This document shows positions 1-11,901 of a DNA stretch of 64,000 nt, piece after piece. Origin of the DNA: Gigantopelta aegis (taxonomy: Eukaryota; Mollusca; Gastropoda; Neomphalida; Peltospiridae); NCBI RefSeq assembly GCF_016097555.1, contig NC_054706.1, positions 22,539,929 through 22,603,928 of the forward strand, read 5' to 3'. Positions within the stretch are counted from its first letter, which is position 1. The number at the start of each line of letters is the position of its first letter. The notes beneath the pieces are model-generated. The model had not been told where the DNA came from, searched no databases, and saw only the letters and a program-made list of their open reading frames with translations. A program made the translations under genes and the position numbers.

Positions 1-320
1 AGGGGCGGGACGTAGACCAGTGGTAAAGTGCTTGCTTGATGCACGCTCGGTTTAGGATCAATCCCCGTCGGTGGCCCCATTGGGCTATTTCTCGTTCCAG
101 CTAGTGCTCCACAACTGATGTCACAAAGGCCGTGGTATGTACTATCCTGTCTGTGGGATGGTGCATACAAAAGATCCCTGGCTACTAATTAAAAAAGAGT
201 AGCCCATGAAGTGGTCACAGCGGGTTTCCTCTCTCAATATATATGTGGTCGTTAACCATATGTCCAACGCCATATAACTGTAAATAAAAAGTGTTAGAGT
301 GCGTCGTTAAATAAAACATT
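1..320 (+). mobile_element. tRNA-derived SINE (family 1), 5' edge at window start
   Basis: Head 'gggacgtagaccagtggtaa' with an A-box-like start and a B-box-like 'ggatcaatcc', a middle with 'ttggGCTATTTCTCGTTCCAG', and a tail ending 'cgtcgttaaataaaacattcc'. The same sequence recurs at 7183-8574, 57868-58195 and, reversed, at 38640-38949. Confidence 0.85.
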
Positions 321-404
321 CCTTCCTCCTTGTTCACCATGTGTTTCAGCCTCCAGTATTCTGCTGTATCACAACACTAGCCATCGTTTTCCTCTTTCTT
401 TCAG

Positions 405-539
405 TATAGAAAATTCCTCCTATGATCTGGTGAATCATCAAGGAGGTGGATCAGGCGGGTATCTTGAGCATGTGATCAGACACGCAGCAAAGGAAATGTA
501 TGGACACAGCTTACAGCATGTAGAGTATAAAATATTAAG
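405..539 (+). CDS. CIAO3: CIAO3 copy A, penultimate coding exon
   Basis: Acceptor 'tttctttcag' ends at 404 and the donor GTAGGT starts at 540. The 135-bp exon starts with the third base of a split codon and ends two bases into an arginine codon. It carries the glycine-rich stretch and 'RHAAKEMYGHSL'. Seven bases differ from the copy at 8659-8793. Confidence 0.92.
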
Positions 540-2615
540 GTAGGTTTTAGTAGCAGATAAAGAAAAAAACAAAACAAGATGGAAAAAAAACCCCCAAAAA
601 ACAAACCCCATAAGATTTTCAAATACACACACAGGTTTACACCCATGTCCATCTACCGTGAAACACCTAAAGTCCAGACCCTCTCTAAAATGGAATTCTC
701 TCAACACTGGACATTTTCCATGATCCCGTGATTTTCGCATCTTTTAACACTGAAGTTTACCTCTCTAAACCGCAAACCTCTCTAAACTGAACACCGGAGG
801 ATCATTACAGCCTCAAAGTGTTCTTCAAGTGTAAAGTGTACCTCTGAAAACTGGACATCCAAACTATTATTAATCATTATGGTACCACTAATGGCTCTGA
901 ATATCCCTCTGCAAACTCGGCTAGTGTAATATGCACCAATCTGATTAAAATAAGCTCTACTGGTCTACCAGTTATTAACCAATGGAGCTAATTTTAATTA
1001 GATTGAATATGCGCATGTTCGGGTCAGCCGACAGAAGGTTATAGCCGTTACATATTGGCTGGGCACAGCTGGCAAATCGGGGCCGTAGCTAATGGAAAAA
1101 ATTATAGAAAATTAAAGAAAATCCTCTTCTTAACCGTTTACGGTGTTTTAGACTATATTAATTACTCAGTTGCCGCCATATTGGACTACAGGCTGGTAGG
1201 TACAGGGTTCGCAGCCCGGTTCCGGCTCCAACCCAGAGTGAGTTCTTAAGGGCTCAATGGGTAGGTGTAAGGCCACTACATCCTCTTCTCTCTCACTAAC
1301 CACTAACCCACTGTCCTGGACAGAAAGCCCAGATAGCTGAGGTGTGTGCCCAGGACAACATGCTTGAACCTTAATTGGATATAAGCACGAAAATAAGTCA
1401 AAATAAATAATAATGACAAACATATCTCATTACTTGCTGCAAAGATCAACAGAATGACAATGAATTGAATCCATTGTCTTCATGTATTGTTTAAATTTGT
1501 TTTCTGTTTAAAAGACATTTATTTAGCAAAATGAGGAGTAACTGGTTTTGCGTGGTTGAATAGATGTCAGTGTCGGTACGTCCAGCGAAACATCATTGTG
1601 TTGAACTATCACTCGATGATTAACTTAAAATCATTATACAGAAAGGTATTCTGAAGATTGGCAGAGAACAGTTTCATTCTGTGCAATCAATCTTTGGTTT
1701 GTTTCCAATTTGAGGGTGGTATCTAGCTCAATTGATAGACCCCTTGCCTGAGGTGCTTTGGTCATAGGATTGAAACATCTCGGTGGACCCACTGGGTTTT
1801 CCCCTTCACAACTAGTTCCCTATGACCGGTATATCAAAGGCTGTGGTATGTGCTGCCCTGTGTGGGAAAGTAAATATAAAACGGTTATTTGCTTCCAATG
1901 GAAGTATTTGGTGGGTTTTTTCCTTTGCAAAATGTCAGCTCTCAAATATTTGTTATCAATAGTCAATGAATCAATGTGCTATTATATAAATAAACTTTAT
2001 CGTACCTGCAGGCATATGAACAAGAAAATACAAAAAGAATCTTGCTCACAGCTGAAAAGAGTCGCTTTTGGTGGAAGTAGGGTTGTTTCTCAATACTTTA
2101 CTTTAAATGTGGACTACATTTGACACAATTAACTGCTACTTTATTTTTTTATTAGGATGACATTTTTGTTAAAAACAAATAATGAATTAAATGTTTCCCT
2201 CTGTTTTTTTAGAAACCAAGATTTTCAAGAAGTCACTCTTGAACTGGAAGGAAAACCAGCAATAAAAATGGCCTTGGCATATGGATTTAGGAACATTCAG
2301 AATATTGTGCAGAAAGTAAAGAGAGGAAGAAAAGTTCCGTATCATTTTGTTGAGATTATGGCCTGTCCATCTGGCTGTAACAACGGAGGAGGGCAGATAC
2401 GCCCAGCAGGGGAAGAAACTCCAAAGGAATTACTGGGAAGAGTTAGTGAACTTTATTCCTCACTGAAAACAGTAGAACCAAATGATGTCACTGGAATTGA
2501 GCAGCTGTACACAGAGTGGCTTGGTGGATCAGACTCAAACAAAGCCAGAAAAATGCTGCATACAAAATACCACGAAGTGGAAAAAATGACAAATGCACTG
2601 ACAATCAAATGGTGA
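405..2615 (+). CDS. CIAO3: CIAO3 (NARFL/IOP1) cytosolic Fe-S assembly factor, 3' end, copy A (partial)
   Basis: The last two coding exons of the iron-only hydrogenase-like protein of the cytosolic iron-sulfur assembly (CIA) machinery, which passes Fe-S clusters to the CIA targeting complex. Joined, 405-539 and 2213-2615 read about 178 C-terminal residues of a family near 475 residues; the rest lies left of the window. Seen: a glycine-rich 'HQGGGSGGYLEHV' block, 'AYGFRNIQNIVQK', the hydrogenase-type 'MACPSGCNNGGG' motif whose two cysteines are cluster ligands in the family, and a C-terminal tryptophan (ending TIKW), a conserved end in Nar1-type proteins. Splice phases match (AG|A, arginine). 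The intron is 1673 bp and carries SINEs. Assignment comes from remembered family sequence; I am very sure of the family. Copy A is presumably the one attached to the upstream exons, but that is off the edge. Confidence 0.93.
645..870 (+). mobile_element. Tigger/pogo-like terminal region, unit A
   Basis: Contains 'ccgtgaaacacctaaagtcc' followed by repeated 'cctctctaaa' motifs, like the TIR of pogo/Tigger elements (CAGTGAAACC...). The right end present in unit B is missing here. Assigned by resemblance only. Confidence 0.4.
1180..1425 (+). mobile_element. SINE family 2, 5'-truncated
   Basis: Starts at 'ggactacaggctggtagg', with the B-box-like 'gggttcgcagcc', 'cactgtcctggacag' and a tail 'ttggatataagcacgaaaat'. 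The unit-B equivalent is the fuller copy at 9675-9965. Confidence 0.8.
1710..2010 (+). mobile_element. SINE (family-1 relative) in CIAO3 copy A intron
   Basis: tRNA-like head 'tatctagctcaattgataga' with B-box-like 'ggattgaaac' and a body related to family 1 ('tatcaaaggctgtggtatgtg'). The same insertion is at 10575-10870 in unit B, so it predates the duplication. Confidence 0.7.
2213..2615 (+). CDS. CIAO3: CIAO3 copy A, terminal coding exon
   Basis: Acceptor 'ctgtttttttag' ends at 2212. The 403-bp exon runs to a TGA at 2613-2615 and holds 'MACPSGCNNGGG' and the C-terminal tryptophan. No canonical AATAAA is seen directly after the stop, only AT-rich sequence. Three bases differ from the copy at 11097-11499. 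Confidence 0.92.
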
Positions 2616-4394
2616 TGTGAAACCGATAAATTATTTGATATAAAATGTAAAATTAAAAGAGTTTCTTCTTCTTAAATACAGTGGCATCAAGTCATCATCT
2701 TTGAGATATTGTATGTGTGCAGTTAAAATACTGCAATTGAAATCAATGATTTCTAAAATAATTGCTCGCGTCTGGTTAGGATACAGCTTTACGGTTGGAA
2801 AGGATGTCACGACAACAGTTTTATGTGTGCCAGTCGTATTGGGCTTTTCAGTGTGACGAAATGGGTAGGTGGGGATGGGAGGCCAGCCTAACCAAGCCAC
2901 AAAAACCAGCCATACGGCTGAAACCTAATCTTTACCCATCGAGAACGCTGGGTGAATTCGATGACTTAACCACTGTTTGTTTTTTGCATCTGAATCGCAA
3001 TATTAGCCATTTAAAAACTATTTAAATGATTATTTTGCATATTACTTTAACCCAAGGATGTTTTCATTTTGATGGCTTTAAAGGCACCAGATCCCACCGG
3101 TTAAGTGTGTGGGGGGGGGGGGGGGGGGGGGGGGCACTGATCAGGTTCCAAGACGTCAAGAGGGATCTGGTATGATCCACGTACATTTTTTTAATTGGAT
3201 GTCTTTCAAGTGATTTTTTTGGGCATTTGAATCGCAAAAGTAGCCATTTTTAAACCACAGTTTGTCAACTATTTAAGGATTACTTTTCAAGAATATATAT
3301 ATATATATTTTTTTAATCCTTTAGTTTGCCTTAAAGCACCAGATCTCATCTGTTAAGTGTGGGGGTGGGGGTGGAGGGTAATGATCAGAGTCGTTAATAA
3401 GCGTTTGGGGGGGGGGGGGTATGCTTTCCCCAAAATATTTGAAATAAATAAGCAAAATAAGCCATTATTAAACAATGTTTTATTATTTTAAAAATTATTT
3501 TGCATAGTATTATATATAAAAAAGAAAGCTATAGTTTGTTTTGTTTAATGACTTCACTAGAACACATTGATTTATTAATCATTGTCTATTGGATGTAAGA
3601 TAGAATATTTTGGGTGTTTTAATTATTATTTAGATAGCCTTAGACCTGATTTCTTTTCATCTGAATAGCAAAATTACCCATTTTTGAGACGGTGATCTGT
3701 TACTCTTTTGAAGTTTTGTTTCTGTTACTTTTTGTGTGCTTGGAAGGGAAACGTCGTTTGGAAGGAGACAGCCTGCGTACGTCCAGGGGAGAGGGTTCAG
3801 AGGTCGACCTCCCCTCCCCCTTCTCAAGCAAATTTTCTTTTTTCTTTTCAATACATTTTCCGGAGGAGCATGTCTTCAACCTCACCCCCCACCCCCCGCA
3901 TACACTTCGCTCACCAATCTAGACCCGCCCTGCTAAAATCCCTGCACACGTGACTGGACAGCTATAGGTCACCTCATAGAAATAGTTTTATATTATTGTG
4001 TATTATTAAGTGAAGTTATGGAAGACCTTGTGTCATCAACTACATACGCAAATGGTCATTGTTCAACAGGGATAGTGTACTTGATCACTATATTGCACTG
4101 GATGAGTTAAAGACCCAGAGGCTTTAAATACAGCAACTTCACTTATATGTTTGGTTAATAACAAACAAACAAACGACAAAAATAACAACAAAACAAAATG
4201 GAATACACCCTGCTGTATATAGGTTAGTGTTTCCTCGCACTAGGAACATCGGATTCTGGATGTGTCCTTTGTTCGTTAACCATTGCTATTCTACATTTTT
4301 CGCGGTGGTTCTGACGACGGTTAGAACAAGAAATTATTAGATGATGAACCACTATACACAAGCTGTTATGGTTATTTTGACGTTGGACATTGTG

Positions 4395-4795
4395 GTTAGA
4401 AAGAAAGAAAGAAGTGTTTTATATAACGACGCACTCAACACATTTTATTTACGGTTATATGGCGTCAGACATATGGTTAAGGACAACCCAGATTTTGAGA
4501 GGAAACCCGCTGTCGCCACTACATGGGCTACTCTTCCGATTAGCAGCAAGGGATCTTTTATTTGCGCTTCCCACAGGCAGGATAGCACAAACCATGGCCT
4601 TTGTTGAACCAGTTATGGATCACTGGTCGGTGCAAGTGGTTTACACCTACTCATTGAGCCTCGCGGAGCACTCACTCGGGGTTTGGAGTCGGTATCTGGA
4701 TTAAAAATCCCATGTCTTGACTGGGATCCGAACCCAGTACCTACCAGCCTGTAGACCGATGGCCTGCCACGACGCCATCGAGGCCGGTTTGTGGT
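4395..4795 (-). mobile_element. Composite tRNA-derived SINE, minus orientation
   Basis: Reads on the minus strand from a tRNA-like head (reverse of 'gggatccgaacccagtacct', B-box) to a tail (reverse of 'tgttttatataacgacgcac'). Its head resembles family 2 and its 3' half resembles family 1. The same composite is at 37560-37927, so this is a family and not a chance junction. Confidence 0.85.
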
Positions 4796-5583
4796 TAGAA
4801 GTCACAAAGATAAGAAGCGAGGAAGCCCGTTGCCGCCATACCTAGCCTACTACCGAATTTTAACAAAATATATATTCACGGGTCTTCATGAACATTACAG
4901 ATTTATAGTGTCTTCAGGGACATTATAGACTAGGTGTATGCATGCTTGAATTTGATAGTATATGGATTTTTTTTCTTCAAAAAGTGGGAGGTCCATAGAG
5001 CCCCCCCCCCCCCCCCCGACTACCCATTCCCCTCCCCTCCCATCGGCTACTACGGCCCTGGTAAGTACTAAAGGAAGTTTGAACAGCTGGTTGACGTCGT
5101 AAACAAAACGTCGGAATACGCTAACTTTAGTGATGCAAGGGCTTCAATTCAATTTCAATTCAATTTATTGCATAATAGCAAACAAACTGGTGTCAGCAAA
5201 CATAATAAAAACATAAAATAAATTAAAAAATAATGATAATAAAAACATATTAAACAAACAAACAACAAAATACAACATCAATAACACCAGTTATTATTAA
5301 TAATAATATTAATGTACAGGCCAGACGGAGTCAAAATTTGTATTATATTTATAGGAATAAAATTATAGACGAAGGAAAATAAATGTTTGTTTATAGGCTC
5401 GTAGGAACATGTGGACGAAAATGCACGTGGTTTTGTTTGTTTCTTTCTTTTGTTGTTTTTTTTAAGAGAGAAGCAAACACAAAAATCGGTCCTTAGAAAC
5501 GATATGAGAAATGTTGGGTGGGTGATGGATGGGGATTCTCACATTTTAAAAATAAGGTAGTAGTTAGCTCCCTGAATACCAGG

Positions 5584-5586
<3 letters not shown>

Positions 5587-5618
<32 letters not shown>
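5587..5618. repeat. (TG)n microsatellite
   Basis: Sixteen or so TG units seen directly, followed by TG-rich sequence to about 5642. The HTHTHT/VCVCVC open frames over it are artefacts. Confidence 0.9.
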
Positions 5619-6607
5619 CGTGCATATGTGTATGCGTGTGCGCGCCCCAACCAATGCGCAGCGCCCTGTAAGATGGGTCAACTACAACACTGGATTCGCA
5701 ATAAAACATTTTAAAATCGCTTTCAAGTATTATTACCAATTAGTATCCTACAAAATAAATAAGGCATGGCCAGTTAATATCATTAATTTTCTGGCCATTG
5801 TGGGATTTGACTGGGGCATTCCAACAATATGCCGCATGGCATCCCTTTAAATTCGAGCCCCGGTGAACCCGTGGCTCACGAAAAGGGTCTGCTTGTTTGT
5901 AGATTAATAATTCTGGCAATTATAATAATGATGACAAGATGATATTTGATTATTAAAATGTTATCAACAATATTACTCTTTTTAAATACGTTTCATTATA
6001 ATCTTTCAAAATAAGACAACAAACAGAAAGCTATTGAAAAACTATTTTTAATATTTTTCCAGAGCTAACATGATCTCAATAAAGTTTAAAATAATATAAT
6101 CTCAGACTTAAGAACACGAAAATTAACCACCGACAAGACGTCATTTAGAATGTTACAGATGTGCTTCTGTTGCGTCCGCACGACCAGTGTATAAAGATGG
6201 TGCTAAAAACATTACGTTATCTGAATTTATTCAACAAAACGAAGCGATACTCAAGAGATGTTTCTTAACTATGCACAGTTGACGATCACTTTGTTTAATA
6301 TTTTTTTTAAAGGAAAAAATCAATTTGTTAAGCCTTCTGGTCCGGTCCACGTTTTACCAACACCCAACGCTAACACTTGATGTTAATACTGATAGGCATT
6401 ACGTTCAAACCAGTGAATAGTTTGTAAAATAATTTTTTTTTAATGAATTGATTCTTAATTAACACAATTTATACACTAAAAATTACATACAATTGTTATG
6501 AATTATGAATACTATTCACTACAGTAGAGGCACAAAAATGTAGCATACCTTTTGCAGATCGAATATAATAACTGAAAACAAATTCTAACATCAGGACAGA
6601 TTTTCAA

Positions 6608-6639
<32 letters not shown>

Positions 6640-6724
6640 GGCTAATTTTTATGGTTGTATAAAATGTGTTGTGCGAACCCCCAAAGCCCGATAAGGAAAA
6701 TTAAAAAATATTAACCCCCTTCAT

Positions 6725-7206
6725 AGCGATTTTGGCAATTTTGAAATTTACACCCAAAAATTAAATAGTGGGCCTTTAAAACTTTGATGCGCATCTCTAA
6801 TTAATTAATAAAGACAATTCAACTCATTAAATTTGGTCGCTACATTAGATCGGGTGGTCAAAAAGAATTAGATAAGATCGGTGGCCTGACTCGAGATGGA
6901 AGGGGGGGGGGGGGGGGGGGGTAGAGTTGACATACAGTTTTCACTCATTCGGAACACTTTGGTCGATATTGGACTGTTGTAAGGTCTCATTCGGAACATC
7001 TCGTCACGATTTCTCAGGTATCAGCCGAGATGTTCCGAGTCCGAAGCACAAACGCTGTTAATTAATAGTGTCATAGTTCATGAATCGACTCGGGAGACCA
7101 ATTTCTTATTTAAAAAGCTGGTTATCATTCACATCACAGCTATAGCAGTAGACATCACAAATGTCTGTTTGCGCATTATACAGCATCCATTGGGCTATTT
7201 CTCGAT
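6725..7206 (+). repeat. Dispersed repeat (copy 1) with G-tract
   Basis: Shares nearly 480 bp with 32245-32757: 'ggcctttaaaactttgatgc', the 'agatcggtggcctgactcg' hairpin half, a G-tract (6901-6921), 'actcattcggaacactttgg' and the hairpin-forming 'cggaacatctcg ... cgagatgttccg'. It runs directly into a SINE fragment at 7183. Confidence 0.85.
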
Positions 7207-8574
7207 TGCACTACGACTTGTATATCAACGGTCGTGGTATGTGCTATCCTGTCTGTGGGATGGTGCATATAAAAGATCCGATCCCTTGCTGCTAATTGAA
7301 AAAGAGTAGCCCATGAAGTGCCTACCACAGCGGGTTTCCTCTCAATATAATATTATATGTGTGGTTCTTGACCATATGTCCGACTCCATATAACTGTAAA
7401 TAAAAAGTGTTAGAGTGCATCCTCAAATAAAACATTCCTTCCTCCTTGTTCACCACGTGTTTCAGCCTCCAGTATTCTGCTGTGTCAGGGGCGGGACGTA
7501 GACCAGTGGTAAAGCGCTCGCTTGATGCACACTCGGTTTAGGATCAATCCCCATCGGTGGCCCCATTGGGCTATTTCTCGTTCCAGCCAGTGCTCCACAA
7601 CTGATGTAACAAAGGCCGTGGTATGTACTATCCTGTCTGTGGGATGGTGCATATAAAAGATCCGATCCCTTGCTGCTAATTGAAAAAGAGTAGCCCATGA
7701 AGTGCCTACCACAGCGGGTTTCCTCTCAATATAATATTATATGTGTGGTTCTTGACCATATGTCCGACTCCATATAACTGTAAATAAAAAGTGTTAGAGT
7801 GCATCCTCAAATAAAACATTCCTTCCTCCTTGTTCACCATGTGTTTCAGCCTCCAGTATTCTGCTGTGTCAGGGGCGGGACGTAGACCAGTGGTAAAGCG
7901 CTCGCTTGATGCACACTCGGTTTAGGATCAATCCCCATCGGTGGCCCCATTGGGCTATTTCTCGTTCCAGCCAGTGCTCCACAACTGATGTAACAAAGGC
8001 CGTGGTATGTACTATCCTGTCTGTGGGATGGTGCATATAAAAGATCCGATCCCTTGCTGCTAATTGAAAAAGAGTAGCCCATGAAGTGCCTACCACAGCG
8101 GGTTTCCTCTCAATATAATATTATATGTGTGGTTCTTGACCATATGTCCGACTCCATATAACTGTAAATAAAAAGTGTTAGAGTGCATCCTCAAATAAAA
8201 CATTCCTTCCTCCTTGTTCACCACGTGTTTCAGCCTCCAGTATTCTGCTGTGTCAGGGGCGGGACGTAGACCAGTGGTAAAGCGCTCGCTTGATGCACGC
8301 TCGGTTTAGGATCGATCCCCGTCGGTGGCCCCATTGGGCTATTTCTCGTTCCAGCCAGTGCTCCACAACTGATGTAACAAAGGCCGTGGTATGTACTATC
8401 CTGTCTGTGGGATGGTGCATATAAAAGATCCCTGGCTACTAATTGAAAAAGAGTAGCCAATGAAGTGGTCACAGCGGGTTTCCTCTCTCAATATATATGT
8501 GGTCCTTAACCATATGTCCGACGCCATATAACTGTAAATAAAAAGTGTTAGAGTGCGTCGTTAAATAAAACATT
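7183..8574 (+). repeat. SINE-plus-intron tandem array, 384-bp units
   Basis: Units start with 'ccttcctccttgttcacca' at 7437, 7821, 8205 and 8575, giving spacings of 384, 384 and 370 bp, preceded by a partial unit (7183-7436). Each unit is one family-1 SINE plus about 55 bp of the CIAO3 intron that flanks the SINE in unit A (321-375). The first two full units are nearly identical, so amplification is recent. The array sits exactly at the left junction of duplicated unit B. Confidence 0.9.
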
Positions 8575-8658
8575 CCTTCCTCCTTGTTCACCATGTGTTT
8601 CAGCCTCCAGTATTCTGCTGTATCACAAAACTAGCTATCATTTTCCTCTTCCTTTCAG

Positions 8659-9423
8659 TGTAGAAAAGTCCTCCTATGATCTGGTGAATCATCAAGGAGG
8701 TGGATCAGGCGGGTATCTTGAGCATGTTATCAGACACGCAGCAAAGGAAATGTATGGACACAGCTTACGGCACATAGAGTATAAAATATTACGGTAGGTT
8801 TTAGTAGCAGATGAAGAAAAAAACTAAACAAGATAAAAAAAAAAACCCAAAAAAAAACCCCATAAGATTTTCAAATACACACAGGTTTACACCCATGTCC
8901 ATATACCGTGAAACACCTAAAGACCAGACCCTCTCTAAAATGGAATTCTCTCAACACTGGACATTTTCCATGGTCCCGTGATTTTCGCATCTTTTAACAC
9001 TGAAGTTTACCTCTCTAAATCGCAAACCTCTCTAAACTGAACACCGGAGGATCATTACAGCCTCAAAGCGTTCTTTAAGTGTAAAGTGTACCTCTGAAAA
9101 CCGGACATCCAAACTATTATTAATCATTATGGTAGCACTAATGGCTCTGAATATCCCTTCTGCAAACTCGGCTAGTGTAATATGCGCCAATCTGATTAAA
9201 ATAAGCTCTACTGGTCTACCAGTTATTAACCAGTGGAGCTAATTTTAATTAGATTGAATATGCGCATGTTCGGGTCAGCCGACAGAAGGTTATAGCCGTT
9301 ACATATTGGCTGGGCACAGCTGGCAAATCGGGGCCGTAGCTAATGGAAAAAATTATAGAAACTTAAAGAAAATCCTCTTCTTAACCGTTTGAGGTGTTTT
9401 AGACTATATTAACTACTCCGTGG

Positions 9424-9454
<31 letters not shown>

Positions 9455-11499
9455 AAAAAATCCTAGCTACGGCCCTGCAAATAAGAATTAAGCAATTAAA
9501 GATCAGTGGACAGCTTTGATATTTAACTACCTAGTGTATTAGTTGTGTATATTTTCAGCTTTGTTGTAAATTTAGTTAAGACCGGCTGGGTTAGCCCATA
9601 GGTTTTGGGTTAGGTAATTTTAAATTACGAATGTAACTGAAGGCCCTTCACAAATATGTTCCTTGACAAACATAACCGGCCTCAGTGGCGCAGTGGTTAA
9701 GCCATTGGACTACAGGCTGGTAGGTACAGGGTTCGCAGCCCGGTTCCGGCTCCAACCCAGAGCGAGTTCTTAAGGGCTCAATTGGTAGGTGTAAGGCCAC
9801 TACATCCTCTTCTCTCTCACTAACCACTAACCCACTGTCCTGGACAGACAGCCCAGATAGCTGAGGTGTGTGCCCAGGACGCTGAGGTGTGTGCCCAGGA
9901 CAAGATGCTTGAACCTTAATTGGATATAAGCACATAATAATAATAAAATAAATAATAATGACAAACATATCTCATTACTTGCTCCAAAGATCAACAGAAT
10001 GACAATGAATTGAATCCACTGTCTTCATGTATTGTTTAAATTTGTTTTCCGTTTAAAAGACATTTATTTAGCAAAATGAGGAATAACTGGTTTTGTGTGG
10101 TTGAATAGATGTCAGTGTCGGTACGTCCAGCGAAACATCATTGTGTTGAACTATCACTCGATGATTAACTTAAAATCATTATCGAAGCCAATATTAAGGT
10201 CATTAGATGACAACTTTAGTGTAGAAAACTCAACTGTTGGAGATACCATCAAGAAACAATGCAAATGAACACGTGCGAAGACCGGACATTTGATTCGGTC
10301 CCATGGCTGTCCGGTTTAGAGGGGTTTCACTACATTGTTTCTCCGGCTTAAATTAGAAGACCATAAAATTACACTGTACATTTGGGGTGTTATATGTATG
10401 TTAAATTGAAACTTTATATCTAAGTAGAAGTATTTTTCACCATTGATGTTCATCAATTTTTTTTCTAAGCATTAAACATCCAGATCCCCACCCCCACCCC
10501 ACCCCTTCATTATACAGAAAGGTATTCTGAAGATTGGCAGAGAACAACTTCATTCTGTGCAATCAATCTTTGGTTTGTTTCCCATTTGAGGGTGGTATCT
10601 AGCTCAATTGATAGACCCCTTGCCTGAGGTGCTTTGGTCATAGGATTGAAACATCTCGGTGGACCCAATGGGTTTTTCCCCTCATAACTAGTTCTCCATG
10701 ACCGGCATATCAAAGGCTGTGATACGTGCTGCCCTGCGTGGGAAAGTAAATATAAAAAGGTTATTTGCTTCCAATGGAAGTATTTGGGGGGGGGGGGGTT
10801 CCTCTGCAAAATGTCAGCTCTCAAATGTTTGATATCAATAGTCAATAATGAATCAATGTGCTATTAAACAAAACAAACTTTATCGTATCTGCAGGCATAT
10901 GAACAAGAAAATAGAAAAAGAATCTTGCTCACAGCTGAAAAGGGTCACTTTTGGTGGAAGTAGGGTTGTTTCTCAATACTTTACTTTAAATGTGGACTAC
11001 ATTTGACACAATTAACTGCTACTTTATTTTTTATATTAGGATGTCATTTTTGTTAAAAACAAATAATGAATTAAATGTTTCCCTCTGTTTTTTTAGAAAC
11101 CAAGATTTTCAAGAAGTCACTCTTGAACTGGAAGGAAAACCAGCAATAAAAATGGCCTTGGCATATGGATTTAGGAACATTCAGAATATTGTGCAGAAAG
11201 TGAAGAGAGGAAGAAAAGTTCCGTATCATTTTGTTGAGATTATGGCCTGTCCATCTGGCTGTAACAACGGAGGAGGGCAGATACGCCCAGCAGGGGAAGA
11301 AACTCCAAAGGAATTACTGGGAAGAGTTAGTGAACTTTATTCCTCACTGAAAACAGTAGAACCAAATGATGTCACTGGAATTAAGCAGCTGTACACAGAG
11401 TGGCTTGGTGGATCAGACTCAAACAAAGCCAGAAAAATGCTGCATACAAAATACCACGAAGTGGAAAAAATGACAAATGCACTGACAATTAAATGGTGA
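8659..11499 (+). CDS. Duplicated CIAO3 3' end, copy B (two exons only)
   Basis: A second, direct-orientation copy of the last two CIAO3 coding exons: 8659-8793 and 11097-11499. Both frames are open, both acceptors and the donor are intact, and the split arginine codon is kept (CG|A). Against copy A there are ten exonic base differences: five change an amino acid (I/V, N/K, Q/R, V/I, E/K) and five are silent. No earlier CIAO3 exons are seen between the copies, so this is not a whole second gene. It may serve as an alternative last-exon pair of CIAO3 by splicing past copy A, or may be an unexpressed duplicate. The intron is longer than in copy A because it keeps about 330 bp (10180-10508) and about 260 bp around 9420-9675 that copy A lacks. 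Confidence 0.85.
8906..10342. mobile_element. Decayed Tigger/pogo-like DNA element, unit B
   Basis: Left 'GTGAAACacctaaagacc' and right 'ccGGTTTAGAGGGGTTTCAC' are inverted, each next to TA, as expected for the pogo/Tigger branch of Tc1-mariner. A short open stretch before 10265 could be a transposase C-terminus. The interior is broken by a poly-C tract and a SINE. Confidence 0.45.
9675..9965 (+). mobile_element. SINE family 2, near full length
   Basis: Begins 'ccggcctcagtggcgcagtg' (tRNA A-box-like) with B-box-like 'gggttcgcagcc'. The segment 'gctgaggtgtgtgcccagga' is tandemly doubled near 9880-9900. Tail of (AATA)n type. Confidence 0.85.
10575..10870 (+). mobile_element. SINE shared with unit A, in copy B intron
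   Basis: Orthologous by duplication to 1710-2010. It carries a G-run at about 10787-10798 where unit A reads 'ggtgggtttt'. Confidence 0.7.
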
Positions 11500-11901
11500 T
11501 GTGAAACCGATAAATTATTTGATAAAAAATGTAAAATTAAAAGACTTTTTTCTTCTTAAATACAGTGGCATCAAGTCATCATCTTTGAGATATTGTACGT
11601 GTGCAGTTAAAATACTGCAATTGAAATCAATGATTTCTAAAATAATTGCTCGCGTCTGGTTAGGATACAGCTTTACGGATGGAAATGATGTCACGACAAC
11701 AGTTTTATGTGTGCCAATCGTATTGGGCTTTTCAGTGTGACGAAATGGATAGGTGGGGACGGGAGGTCAGCCCAACCATGCCACATTTGAATCGCAAAAG
11801 AAGCCATTTTTAAACCACAGTTTGTCAACTATTTAAGGATTATTTTTCAAGAATGTTTTTTTTTTTTTTTTTAAATCCTTTAATTTGCCTTAAAGCACCA
11901 G

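Larger units (their letters stand above)
1..3512 (+). repeat. Segmental duplication, unit A (continues left of window)
   Basis: Position 1 aligns with 8255, and position 405 with 8659, at the same offset of 8254. Similarity continues through introns, exons and 3' flank to about 3512 (equivalent to 12172), interrupted by indels. Unit A uniquely holds about 325 bp at 2897-3223 and lacks the palindromic MITE present in unit B. It includes shared SINEs, so those insertions predate the duplication. Confidence 0.9.
2616..8254. other. Region between the two CIAO3 copies: repeats only
   Basis: No exon of any gene is recognised. It holds the duplicated 3' flank (to 3512), G-runs (3107-3134, about 3408-3418), the SINE at 4395-4795, a poly-C run (about 5001-5017), an AT-rich stretch starting with repeated 'ttcaattcaa' (5145-5345, resembling a LINE 3' tail), a (TG)n run (5587-5618), AT-rich filler (5880-6600), GT/G runs (6608-6641, 6901-6921) and the dispersed repeat at 6725-7206. 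Confidence 0.7.

Noticed and set aside
7462..8472. Nearly identical 75-80-codon minus frames with '[20 protein letters not shown]'
   Set aside because: Antisense reading of SINE bodies; the same peptide appears over every SINE of this type.
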